A model generated the notes under the pieces. The model searched no databases. It was not told the origin of the DNA and was given only the letters and a program-made list of their open reading frames with translations. From Deltaproteobacteria bacterium (GTDB taxonomy: Bacteria; Desulfobacterota; Deferrimicrobia; Deferrimicrobiales; Deferrimicrobiaceae): a stretch of DNA of 36,297 nt. Location: NCBI GenBank assembly GCA_030668225.1, contig DAOUUI010000006.1, positions 1 through 36,297 on the forward strand. Direction: 5' to 3'. Positions 11,849-20,368 of this stretch are shown in pieces (the first letter of the stretch is position 1; each line of letters begins with the position of its first letter). The translations under genes were made by a program, and so were the position numbers.

Positions 11849-12577
11849 TTAAAGCCCCCTTACGGGGCTTGGGATCTCCCGGATCACCCGGGAGCCCATC
11901 GCCAAGGGGAGTTCGATCCGGACGGTACGCTCCTGCGGGGCTCCCTGCAGGGAGGAGTCTTTCCCCTCGGGCTTCTTCCGTTTCCCCTTCCCTTCCCCGG
12001 GCCCCTGCATCAGGAGAAAACGCCCTCCCGGGGCGAGGTACGGCAGAAGGAGGGGAACCACCTTCTCTTGCGGGAGGGTGCCCCGGGTGACGATATGCTC
12101 GAATGGGCCGATGGAGGGAAGACTTCGCCTTTCCAGCCGGGCATTCACCACGTCCGCGTTTCCAAGGGAGAGCTTCCGAAGAGCGTGCGAGAGGAACGCG
12201 CACTTTTTCCCCGAGGACTCCAGGAGGACAACGCGAGATCCGGGCAGGGCAACCGCCAGGGGGATCCCGGGGTATCCGGCACCCGAGCCGAAATCCAGGA
12301 TCCGCCCGGGAAACGGGGAAAACCTGAGCAGGAGCAGGGAATCCAGGATGTGCTTGACCGCGACCTCCTCCGGGGCGGTGATCGCCGTGAGCCGGATCGA
12401 CCGGTTCCAGCGGAGGACCTCCCTGGCGTGGGAAAGGAGCAATTCCTCGGCCCCGGGCGGCACGGACAGCCCCGCACCCGCGATCAGCCCGGCGAGAAGA
12501 CCCTTCGAGGGCAACAGGATATCCCGGGAGGACGGACCCTTTGGCTCTTTTCTATCCCCCTGTTCCACGTGGAACAC
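11849..12577 (-). CDS. rsmG: 16S rRNA (guanine-N7) methyltransferase RsmG
   Basis: ILDFGSGAGYPGIPLAVALPGSRVVLLESSGKKCAFL, VKHILDSLLLL; begins MFHVEQ. Confidence 0.93.
   Translation of the reverse strand: MFHVEQGDRKEPKGPSSRDILLPSKGLLAGLIAGAGLSVPPGAEELLLSHAREVLRWNRSIRLTAITAPEEVAVKHILDSLLLLRFSPFPGRILDFGSGAGYPGIPLAVALPGSRVVLLESSGKKCAFLSHALRKLSLGNADVVNARLERRSLPSIGPFEHIVTRGTLPQEKVVPLLLPYLAPGGRFLLMQGPGEGKGKRKKPEGKDSSLQGAPQERTVRIELPLAMGSRVIREIPSPVRGL
12561..12576. promoter_or_regulatory. parS: parS site (perfect palindrome)
   Basis: TGTTCCACGTGGAACA; matches the ParB-binding consensus TGTTNCACGTGNAACA; coincides with the rsmG start codons MFHVEQ. Confidence 0.93.
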
Positions 12578-12766
12578 CCCCCCCTTTTTTATCCCGGCCC
12601 GGGAACCTGTTGGAATCGTAACAGCATTTCCGGGAGCTCCCCCGATGCCCGGTACCGTGTGGCCAGGGGGTGGCAGCCGCCAAGGCCCTCCCTAAGTGCT
12701 GCGCCTCGTAATGACGGTCTCATACCGGGCCGGTGCCCCGAGGCGATTTCCTCCCGGTCCCCAGAG

Positions 12767-12792
12767 GCGCAGCGGGGGGTTCCGCGGAGCGG
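12767..12792 (+). repeat. Intergenic repeat unit A, copy 1
   Basis: GCGCAGCGGGGGGTTCCGCGGAGCGG, identical 26-mer at 12935-12960. Confidence 0.85.
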
Positions 12793-12793
12793 G

Positions 12794-12836
12794 GGGACAC
12801 TCCTGGTTTTTTCGTCGAGAGAAAAAGGAGTGTCCC
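12794..12836. repeat. REP-like palindrome (GGGACACTCCT ... AGGAGTGTCCC), copy 1
   Basis: 11-bp perfect stem 12794-12804 / 12826-12836, 21-nt loop; shares stem sequence with 15067-15111. Confidence 0.85.
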
Positions 12837-12850
12837 GTCGAAAGGCGAAC

Positions 12851-12882
12851 ATTGCGTCGAGCGGAATGGCAGCGAGCGGGCG
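12851..12882 (+). repeat. Intergenic repeat unit B, copy 1
   Basis: ATTGCGTCGAGCGGAATGGCAGCGAGCGGGCG, identical 32-mer at 12980-13011. Confidence 0.88.
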
Positions 12883-12934
12883 CAAGGTCGTGCGCGTAGG
12901 GGAGCAGATATTGCTCTCCGACCGGGGACCCGGT

Positions 12935-12960
12935 GCGCAGCGGGGGGTTCCGCGGAGCGG
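12935..12960 (+). repeat. Intergenic repeat unit A, copy 2
   Basis: Identical 26-mer to 12767-12792. Confidence 0.85.
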
Positions 12961-12979
12961 CCTATGGAGCGAGGCGGAG

Positions 12980-13011
12980 ATTGCGTCGAGCGGAATGGCA
13001 GCGAGCGGGCG
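12980..13011 (+). repeat. Intergenic repeat unit B, copy 2
   Basis: Identical 32-mer to 12851-12882. Confidence 0.88.
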
Positions 13012-13125
13012 AAGGTCGCGAGCGTAGCGGAGAGGAATCCCCCGCGAGCACCCGTCCCCGGGAGCAACGAACGGATTCGTGGTCGTATTACGGAAATGGA
13101 CCACCTGGGATCCTCTCCACGGGCC

Positions 13126-15030
13126 TTACCCGCCCGTCTGGGTGACCGCCCTGCCCTTCGTCAGCGCCACAAGGAGGAGAGCCACCGCCGCCGGAGTGAC
13201 CCCGGGGATCCTTTGGGCCTGTCCGATCGAGAGCGGGCGCACCCGGACGAGCTTGTCCCGGACCTCGGTGGAAAGACCGTAGACCGACTCGAAAGGGAAA
13301 TCCGAGGGGAACTTCAAATCTTCGTATTTCTTGAGTTTTTTCGCTTCGTCCTCCTGCCGGCGCAGATACCCGTCGAACTTGACGATGAGTTCGGCCTGGG
13401 AGACCACCTCCGGAGAGAACCGCGCAAGATCCGGGTCGTGCGAAACGATCAGGGCCCCCGTCACCTCGGGACGGCGCAACAGCTCCGCGTACGAAATCCC
13501 GGGACGAACAGGCGCACCCCCTGCGGCAAGGACGGCACGGGCAAGCGGGTGTCCCGCGGAAACGCGGGAGGTCTCGAGAACGGCCAAAAGAGAAGACAGT
13601 CCCTCCTGCTTCGCGCGGAACTGCTCATACCTCGCTTCGGGGAGCAACCCCACGCGGTATCCTCTTTCGGAGAGGCGCAGGTCGGCGTTGTCCTCCCGAA
13701 GAAGCAGCCGGTATTCGGCCCGGGAGGTGAACATACGGTACGGCTCCGTTGCCCCCTTCGTCACCAGGTCGTCGATCAGCACGCCGATATACGCCTCGCT
13801 GCGGGTAAACACTACGGGGTCCTCCCCCGAAACTCTGCGCGCCGCGTTGATTCCTGCGACCATGCCTTGCGCCGCGGCTTCTTCGTACCCGCTGGTGCCG
13901 TTGATCTGCCCGGCATGGAACAGGTTCCTTATGGCCTTCGTCTCCAGGGAGGGAGAAAGCTGCACCGGATCGACGAAATCGTACTCGATGGCGTACCCGG
14001 GGCGGACAATCTCCACCTCCTCCAGGCCAGGGATGGTTCGAAGCATCTTGAGCTGGATGTCGTACGGAAGGCTCGTCGAAACCCCGTTCGGATAGTACTC
14101 CGCGGTCTCAAGCCCCTCCGGCTCCAGGAAGACGTGGTGGCGCTCCTTGTCGGCGAACCGGACCACCTTGTCCTCGATGGAGGGGCAGTACCTCGGCCCG
14201 ATCCCCTGGATCACCCCGGAATACAGGGGTGAGCGGGAAAGACCGGACCGGATCGCCTCGTGGGTCCTCTCGTTCGTGTACGTGACGTAGCACGGGACCT
14301 GGGGCCTTCGTATCTCCTTGTTTCCAAAGGAAAACGGCAGCGGAGGGTCGTCCCCCCACTGCGGGGTGGTTCGGGAAAAGTCGATCGTTTTCCCGTCCAG
14401 CCGGGGGGTGGTGCCCGTCTTCAGTCTCCCGACCGAAAACCCAAGCTCCCGCAGGGAGTCCGATAGCTTCATCGCCGGGAAATCCCCCGCTCTCCCGGCC
14501 GGGAAGTTCACCAGCCCGATATGGACAAGCCCTTTCAGAAAGGTGCCGGTGCACAGAACGACCGTCTTGCCCCGGTAGCGGATCCCCAGGTTCGTATCAA
14601 CCCCTTTTGCCCTCCCCCCTTCCGCGAAGACGGCATCGACCATGACCTGCTTTACGTCCAGACCGTAGGTGCTCTCCAGAACCTGCTTCATCCGAAGGCG
14701 ATAGAGCTGCTTGTCGGCCTGCGCCCGGGAGGACCTGACCGCCGGCCCCTTGCTCGTGTTGAGCTGGCGGAACTGGATCCCCGTCGCGTCGATGGTTTTC
14801 GCCATCTCCCCGCCCAGGGCGTCGACCTCGCGGACCAGGTGCCCTTTGGCCAGCCCGCCGATGGCGGGGTTGCACGACATGAGTCCGATGGCGTCGGCGT
14901 TGATCGTGAGAAGGAGGGTGGAACAGCCCATCCGGGCGGCTGCCAGGGCTGCCTCGCACCCGGCGTGGCCTCCGCCGACAACAACGACATCGTACTCCTT
15001 GGGATACTCAACCACGCTCAACCGCTTCAC
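13126..15030 (-). CDS. mnmG: tRNA uridine-5-carboxymethylaminomethyl synthesis enzyme MnmG (GidA)
   Basis: EYDVVVVGGGHAGCEAALAAARMGCSTLLLTINADAIGLMSCNPAIGGLAKGHLVREVDALGG. Confidence 0.98.
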   Translation of the reverse strand: MKRLSVVEYPKEYDVVVVGGGHAGCEAALAAARMGCSTLLLTINADAIGLMSCNPAIGGLAKGHLVREVDALGGEMAKTIDATGIQFRQLNTSKGPAVRSSRAQADKQLYRLRMKQVLESTYGLDVKQVMVDAVFAEGGRAKGVDTNLGIRYRGKTVVLCTGTFLKGLVHIGLVNFPAGRAGDFPAMKLSDSLRELGFSVGRLKTGTTPRLDGKTIDFSRTTPQWGDDPPLPFSFGNKEIRRPQVPCYVTYTNERTHEAIRSGLSRSPLYSGVIQGIGPRYCPSIEDKVVRFADKERHHVFLEPEGLETAEYYPNGVSTSLPYDIQLKMLRTIPGLEEVEIVRPGYAIEYDFVDPVQLSPSLETKAIRNLFHAGQINGTSGYEEAAAQGMVAGINAARRVSGEDPVVFTRSEAYIGVLIDDLVTKGATEPYRMFTSRAEYRLLLREDNADLRLSERGYRVGLLPEARYEQFRAKQEGLSSLLAVLETSRVSAGHPLARAVLAAGGAPVRPGISYAELLRRPEVTGALIVSHDPDLARFSPEVVSQAELIVKFDGYLRRQEDEAKKLKKYEDLKFPSDFPFESVYGLSTEVRDKLVRVRPLSIGQAQRIPGVTPAAVALLLVALTKGRAVTQTGG

Positions 15031-15039
15031 CCCTCCCCC

Positions 15040-15055
15040 TGTTTCACGTGGAACA
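15040..15055. promoter_or_regulatory. parS: parS site
   Basis: TGTTTCACGTGGAACA, 10 bp upstream of mnmG; fits TGTTNCACGTGNAACA. Confidence 0.9.
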
Positions 15056-15066
15056 TATTGTTCACC

Positions 15067-15111
15067 GGGGACACTCCTGTTTCATTCGACGATAAACCCA
15101 GGAGTGTCCCC
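15067..15111. repeat. REP-like palindrome (GGGGACACTCCTG ... CAGGAGTGTCCCC), copy 2
   Basis: 13-bp perfect stem 15067-15079 / 15099-15111, 19-nt loop, mnmG-mnmE intergenic. Confidence 0.88.
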
Positions 15112-15117
15112 GCCCAG

Positions 15118-16539
15118 CTATTTACCTATACAAAAGGCGCTGAAGATGGCGTCCAGCACTTCTTCGGGTGCAATCTCCCCGGTGAGCTCGGCAAGCGCCT
15201 GCGCCGCGTCCCGCACGTCGGAAGCGATGAACTCGAGGGAAAGGGCATTCCCGACCGCCTCCTGTGCCCGCTCCAGGGCAACGTCTGCCTTCCGGACCGC
15301 TTCAACGTGGCGGAGGCGGGTGAGCGGCGCCTCGGCCATTATAGCATCCTCCTCCGGAGCGAGATCGCGCGCGATCGCACGGAGGAGCCCCCCGACCCCC
15401 TCCCCGGTCGCAGCAGACAACGGGATCGTCCCGTTTCGGCCCGGCCCGCGGAAGCGGCCGCCCTCCTCTGCCGCCGGAAGATCCCGTTTGTTCAGGAGGA
15501 CAAGATGGGGGCGGTCCGCTACCTCCCGGTACGCCTCGAGATCCCCGCCGTGTGCCGGCCGGCTCCCGTCCAATACGAAAAGAGTAAGATCCGCCGAGGC
15601 GATGATCTCCCGGCTTCTCCTGACCCCTTCCCTCTCCACCGGGTCCAAAGCGTCGCGCAATCCCGCCGTGTCGACCAGCCGCAACGGAATCCCCGCGAGG
15701 GAAACTTCCCCGGAAAGATAATCCCTGGTGGTGCCCGGGACCTCGGTAACGATCGCCCGCTCCTCCCCCAGGATGCGGTTCAGGATGCGCGACTTCCCCA
15801 CGTTGGCCACCCCGGCGATCGCCACGGTGGCCCCGTCCCGGTATCGGTGGCCGCGGGCGTATGACGCGAGGCAGCGCCCCACCTGCGCCCTTAATTCCGA
15901 TACCCGTTCTAGTGTTTGCTCGCTTGAAAGCAGAGGGACGTCTTCGTCCTCGGAAAAGTCGATGGAAGCCTCCAGGAGCGTAAGAAGGGATACGACCTGC
16001 CCCCGCAGGGGGGAGATCGCCTCCCCGATTCCTCCTTTAAGCTGGCGCAATGCCGCCCGGGCCGCCCCGGTCGTCCTCGCTGCGATCAGGTCGGCAAGCG
16101 CCTCCGCCTGCGTCAGGTCCATCTTCCCGTTTTGAAAGGCGCGGCGGGAGAATTCCCCGGGGGCGGCGGGAGACGCCCCGAGATCGCAGGCTGCTGCTGC
16201 GGCCCGTTCCACGAGCACGGGGTTGCCGTGCAGGTGAATCTCGGCCACGTCCTCTCCGGTGAAACTACTCGGGGCGGGGAAAAATACGACGAGGGCGGAA
16301 TCGATTTCCTCCCCCTTCCCGCCCCGGACGGTGCACCGGGAAAGGGTGCGGGGGGAAACCCGGGAAGAATCCACTCCGGTCATCCGGAGCGCGATCGGAA
16401 ACGCTTCCGGACCGGAGAGTCGCAGGAGGGAGACGGCGCCGGCGCCGGCGGGGGTTATGGGGGCAACGATCGTCGTTCCGTCGCCTTTGCCTGGTCCCCC
16501 CCGTTCTTCCGCGCGAGCCCGGGGCCGGCCTTCGTCCAC
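15118..16539 (-). CDS. mnmE: tRNA modification GTPase MnmE (TrmE)
   Basis: TIVAPITPAGAGAVSLLRLSGPEA, GVANVGKSRILNRILGEERAIVTEVPGTTRDYLSGEV, C-terminal FCIGK. Confidence 0.97.
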   Translation of the reverse strand: MDEGRPRARAEERGGPGKGDGTTIVAPITPAGAGAVSLLRLSGPEAFPIALRMTGVDSSRVSPRTLSRCTVRGGKGEEIDSALVVFFPAPSSFTGEDVAEIHLHGNPVLVERAAAAACDLGASPAAPGEFSRRAFQNGKMDLTQAEALADLIAARTTGAARAALRQLKGGIGEAISPLRGQVVSLLTLLEASIDFSEDEDVPLLSSEQTLERVSELRAQVGRCLASYARGHRYRDGATVAIAGVANVGKSRILNRILGEERAIVTEVPGTTRDYLSGEVSLAGIPLRLVDTAGLRDALDPVEREGVRRSREIIASADLTLFVLDGSRPAHGGDLEAYREVADRPHLVLLNKRDLPAAEEGGRFRGPGRNGTIPLSAATGEGVGGLLRAIARDLAPEEDAIMAEAPLTRLRHVEAVRKADVALERAQEAVGNALSLEFIASDVRDAAQALAELTGEIAPEEVLDAIFSAFCIGK

Positions 16540-16568
16540 GGGTTCCTCCTTGGGGGCGGGGGGTTACG

Positions 16569-18248
16569 TTATGCCCGGGCCGCCTGTTCCGTTGCGACCT
16601 GCCGGTTTTGAATCAACTGCTGTCCGATGGAAAGCAGGTTGTTCATCAGCCAGTAGATTGTGAGTCCCGTCGGGAACCCCCAGAACATGAAAGTGAAGAT
16701 GAGGGGCATAAAGAGCATCATCTTCTGCTGGGCGGGGTCCATCCCTCCGGAGGGCGACAGCCTCTGCTGGATGAACATCGAAACCCCCATGAGCAGGGGG
16801 AGCAGGCGAATCGGGATCGTGTACCCCGCCACTGCGATATCCCACAGGTGCTCGGGGGCCGACAGGTCGTTGATCCAAAACATGAACGGGGAGTGCCGAA
16901 GCTCGATCGCAACGAGCAGGCCCTTGTAAAGAGCGATGAAGACCGGAATCTGGAGAACCATCGGGAGACAGCCGCTCATGGGGTTGATCTTGTACGTCTT
17001 GTACAGATTCATCGTCTCCTGCTGCTGCCTCGCCTTGTCGTCTTTGTACTTCTCCTTGATCTGCTTCATGATGGGACCAAGTTCCTGCATCTTTTTCATG
17101 GATGCCATCGACTTCTTCGTGAGCGGGTAAAAGACGATCTTGATGAGAATCGTCAGGATGATGATGTCGATCCCGTAATTCCCCGTAACCCGGTTAAATA
17201 AGGTAAGCAGCCATACAAGAGGCTGGGCCAGCAAGGAGAACCACCCGTAGTCCACCAGTTTCTCGAGGCCTTTGCCCGTTTCCCCCAGGAGTCCGTACTC
17301 CTTGGGCCCCATGAAGGCCTGGACGGAAAAGGAGACCACCTCCTGCGGCCCGAGAACCACCGGAGAACCGGCCAGGGCGATCCGGATCCCCTCCTCCCCC
17401 AGCATGGAAACCTGCTCGAGACTCCAATCCTTCTTCGGGATGGCGATCAGGGTGAAATACTTGGCGTCGGCAGCGGCCCATTGCACCGCGACCTTGTCGA
17501 TTTCCCCCTTCTTGATCTTCTTGAAATTCAGACGGTCGATCTTCCCCCCGGCGCCCACGACGGCTCCCTTGAAGGAATAGGAATCGCCGCCCAACTCCCC
17601 CACGAAGACCTGGGAAAGGAAGGTCCCCGGCTTGAGACGCAAGGACCCTGCCGTCCCGTTGGTCACTTTCTGGTCCACCTCGAAATCGTAGCGGCCCCCG
17701 GAAAATGTGTACTCCCGGGTGATGCGGACTCCCTCCCCGGATTCCCAGGACAGGGAAACGGTCTTCTCCTCTCCGTTCTTGACGGACAGTTCGTCAGGCG
17801 CGTTCGAGGCGTATACCGGGACCTCGGGAAAGGGCGGCTGGCTCTCCGCGAGGTTAAGCTCCAGGGGAAGCGGGCGTACCTCCCCGGAGCCGATGATGTC
17901 CAGGGGCTTGCCCTTCGGCCCGGGATGGTCGTTGTACCTGTTCAGGGAAAGCGACTGGATTCCCCCCCCTGCGCTGGACACGATCGCCGTATAGAGAGGG
18001 GTCCGTACGGTGATCCACCGAAGGGGATTCTCGCGTCCGGGGGTAAGCCCTCCGGACACCGATGGCGCGGTCACCGCCGGGGGCTTCGCCCTTTCGGTTC
18101 CGACCGCGCTTTCCTCCACGCCCGGTTTCGCCGTTTCCTGCTGTTGCGCGGGCGGCGACGCCTTCTCCGGCGCGGGCATGAACAACCGCTGGTATACAAG
18201 CATGATGACGACCGACAGAACGATCGCCAGAATCATCCGTTTTTCCAT
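16569..18248 (-). CDS. yidC: Membrane protein insertase YidC
   Basis: Start at MEKRMILAIVLSVVIMLVYQRLFMPAPEK (CAT 18246-18248); C-terminal YIDC/Oxa1 domain GIDIIILTILIKIVFYPLTKKSMASMKKMQEL. Confidence 0.97.
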   Translation of the reverse strand: MEKRMILAIVLSVVIMLVYQRLFMPAPEKASPPAQQQETAKPGVEESAVGTERAKPPAVTAPSVSGGLTPGRENPLRWITVRTPLYTAIVSSAGGGIQSLSLNRYNDHPGPKGKPLDIIGSGEVRPLPLELNLAESQPPFPEVPVYASNAPDELSVKNGEEKTVSLSWESGEGVRITREYTFSGGRYDFEVDQKVTNGTAGSLRLKPGTFLSQVFVGELGGDSYSFKGAVVGAGGKIDRLNFKKIKKGEIDKVAVQWAAADAKYFTLIAIPKKDWSLEQVSMLGEEGIRIALAGSPVVLGPQEVVSFSVQAFMGPKEYGLLGETGKGLEKLVDYGWFSLLAQPLVWLLTLFNRVTGNYGIDIIILTILIKIVFYPLTKKSMASMKKMQELGPIMKQIKEKYKDDKARQQQETMNLYKTYKINPMSGCLPMVLQIPVFIALYKGLLVAIELRHSPFMFWINDLSAPEHLWDIAVAGYTIPIRLLPLLMGVSMFIQQRLSPSGGMDPAQQKMMLFMPLIFTFMFWGFPTGLTIYWLMNNLLSIGQQLIQNRQVATEQAARA

Positions 18249-18517
18249 CGAACCCCCGTGCCGAAGATATGGATGCGTCGCGGTTCCTCCACACCCCCGG
18301 GATGAAAGGGGTGGCACCGCACGATCCGCCGCAACCCGTCCAGAATGCCCACCAGGATACCGTTCAGGCGGAGGGAGCCGATCGTGTATTCCGAGCAGCT
18401 CGGAAAGAAACGGCAACAGTTGCCGAGGTACGGGGATACCAGACGCTGGTAGCCTCTCAGAAGGCCGATCGCTAGGTCTCTTGCCCGCACTGGGAAGGCT
18501 CCTCCCTCTTTCCCCAC
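18233..18517 (-). CDS. yidD: Membrane protein insertion efficiency factor YidD
   Basis: LLRGYQRLVSPYLGNCCRFFPSCSEYTIGSLRLNGILVGILDGLRRIVRCHPFHPGG. Confidence 0.95.
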   Translation of the reverse strand: MGKEGGAFPVRARDLAIGLLRGYQRLVSPYLGNCCRFFPSCSEYTIGSLRLNGILVGILDGLRRIVRCHPFHPGGVEEPRRIHIFGTGVRWKNG

Positions 18518-18876
18518 CGGCGCTCGATCGCGAAAAGAAGCTCGGTGGAAACCGACGCGAGATCGGCGTCCCCGGGGGCTTTCCTCACCACGATGGCCGT
18601 ACGGGACCCCGCCGGAAACACGCGCTTGTTGTGCCGGTAGAACTCCCGAAGGAGCCGCTTCACCCGATTGCGTACCACCGCGTTCCCCACCCGTCGGCCG
18701 GCGGAGATGCCGATCTTGCTGACAGCGGGCAGCCCCCCCCCCGTTTCGCCGCGGAAGTCCCGGTATATGGCGTAGTGCGGTGTGGACGCGCGCTCCCCCA
18801 GGCGAACCACTTCCCGGTATTCACGGTCCGTGCGCAACATCTCCGCCTTTGACAGTCGAAAATCGCTCACCCGCAT
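18472..18876 (-). CDS. rnpA: Ribonuclease P protein component
   Basis: KIGISAGRRVGNAVVRNRVKRLLREFYRHNKRVF; adjacent to rpmH and yidD. Confidence 0.94.
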   Translation of the reverse strand: MRVSDFRLSKAEMLRTDREYREVVRLGERASTPHYAIYRDFRGETGGGLPAVSKIGISAGRRVGNAVVRNRVKRLLREFYRHNKRVFPAGSRTAIVVRKAPGDADLASVSTELLFAIERRWGKREEPSQCGQET

Positions 18877-18900
18877 CCGGGCCTTCCCGAACCGGAAAGG

Positions 18901-19053
18901 TTAGCTCTTGCCGCCGATCGAGACGGAGAGCCGCTTCCGCCCCTTCGCGCGTCGTCGGGAAATGATCTGCCTGCCCGCCGGGGTCGACATGCGGCGGCGG
19001 AATCCGTGGGTTCGAAGGCGCCGCCTGTTGTGAGGCTGGTAAGTGCGTTTCAT
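18901..19053 (-). CDS. rpmH: 50S ribosomal protein L34
   Basis: Minus strand [50 protein letters not shown] (50 aa); below ORF-track length cutoff. Confidence 0.98.
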   Translation of the reverse strand: MKRTYQPHNRRRLRTHGFRRRMSTPAGRQIISRRRAKGRKRLSVSIGGKS

Positions 19054-19171
19054 CCTATTTGGGCCACTCCTTCCTGGCTACCAACGCGTTCCCTGGAAAA
19101 AAGATAAAGTATTCCTTTTGTTCCGCCCGTGTCAACCCTGATTTTCCTCCCCATGATACACTGCGCATCCC

Positions 19172-20089
19172 ATGAGCCGAAAACGATCGCCTCGGGATTC
19201 TCCCCTGCGCCGGCTCCTGTCGTTTCCGCTCCTGCGGGGCAGGAGGAAGAGAACGGAAGTCTCTCCCTCCGAAGGGGAGTTTCTTTTCGAGCTTGCGGGC
19301 ATCAATCCGGAAAACCTTCTCCTCGGCCGGCTCCGGCCGGAGGAGGTCGGGGACCGGATCCGGAACGCGGGCATCTACGAGGGGCTTGCGCGCAAGGGAT
19401 ACCACGATCCCGTTCTCGCACTCGAGTGCGGGGACCCGGAAGACCAGCGCATCCTCCTGTACGACGGGAGGAAGTCCCGTGACCGCCTCCTCATGGAAGT
19501 GCGATTGCAGATTCGCGCGTTCCGCCCGGGGAAACCGATCGAACCGTTTCCGGAGGAAACCGTCTTCCGCATGCTCCTCATCCATTGGCTCTCCCTTTCC
19601 GATCCGGAGCGTCCTTTTTCGCCCCACCGACCCAGGCTCCCCGGCCAGGAGCGCCCGGGCCTGGGGATCTTGCCGGAATGTCTGTCGTTCCTCCGGGAGA
19701 TCGGGCGGGAGTTCTCCCTCGATGGTCTTCTCGACGTCCCCGATCATTTTCACACCGCTCTTTTCTACTCCCGGAAATTCCGGTTCCTCGACCCGCACGC
19801 CGAAGGTCGATTCCTGGCGATGGTGCGTGACCTCAAGGGGATTCCCTTGGCCCTCGCCTCGGAAGCCGTCCAGGAAGGGTGCCTGGTCGACGCCGCTACC
19901 GTTTTGCCGATCTCCTGGGAGGCGGCGGAACAGGTGATGCCGTTGCGCGACCCCCTCCGGCGCTATTTGCGGTCCCCCGAGTACCGGTCCGTCCGCGACG
20001 AGGTTGCCGATAGCCTCCATGTGAGCGTAGACTGGGACCGTTACAAGGCGAAGATCGCCGCAAAGGGAGGATCCGGAAAATATCCTTGA
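19172..20089 (+). CDS. Hypothetical protein between rpmH and dnaA
   Basis: 305-aa ORF with balanced composition (EGEFLFELAGINPENLLLGRLRPEEVGDRIRNAGIYEGLARKGYHDPVLALECGD); first plus-strand gene right of the strand switch; no recognised family. Confidence 0.8.
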   Translation: MSRKRSPRDSPLRRLLSFPLLRGRRKRTEVSPSEGEFLFELAGINPENLLLGRLRPEEVGDRIRNAGIYEGLARKGYHDPVLALECGDPEDQRILLYDGRKSRDRLLMEVRLQIRAFRPGKPIEPFPEETVFRMLLIHWLSLSDPERPFSPHRPRLPGQERPGLGILPECLSFLREIGREFSLDGLLDVPDHFHTALFYSRKFRFLDPHAEGRFLAMVRDLKGIPLALASEAVQEGCLVDAATVLPISWEAAEQVMPLRDPLRRYLRSPEYRSVRDEVADSLHVSVDWDRYKAKIAAKGGSGKYP

Positions 20090-20243
20090 TTCCCCTTTTC
20101 CGGGTATGGTACCCTTCCCTCGCCTCAAAGACATAAGACGTGGCGGAATCCTGCCTCTTCCGACTCAAATGTTCGGCGGGACACATGGGGAAAAAGCCTG
20201 GGGCTTTCATATATAACAGACTGATATCCATCGGCTTTTTTGG

Positions 20244-20263
20244 TTTTCCACAGGTGTGGATAA
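20244..20263. promoter_or_regulatory. Inverted pair of DnaA-box-like sites upstream of dnaA
   Basis: TTTTCCACA (20244-20252) and TGTGGATAA (20255-20263, RC of consensus TTATCCACA). Confidence 0.8.
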
Positions 20264-20368
20264 CGGTGTTGGCAACTCTCTGGGCACAAAAGGCCTTAAC
20301 CGCCTGACAATGAATACGATTTTCCTTCTTTATCCCGTAGGACGAACCTTCAGGAGGCAGGGCATCCG

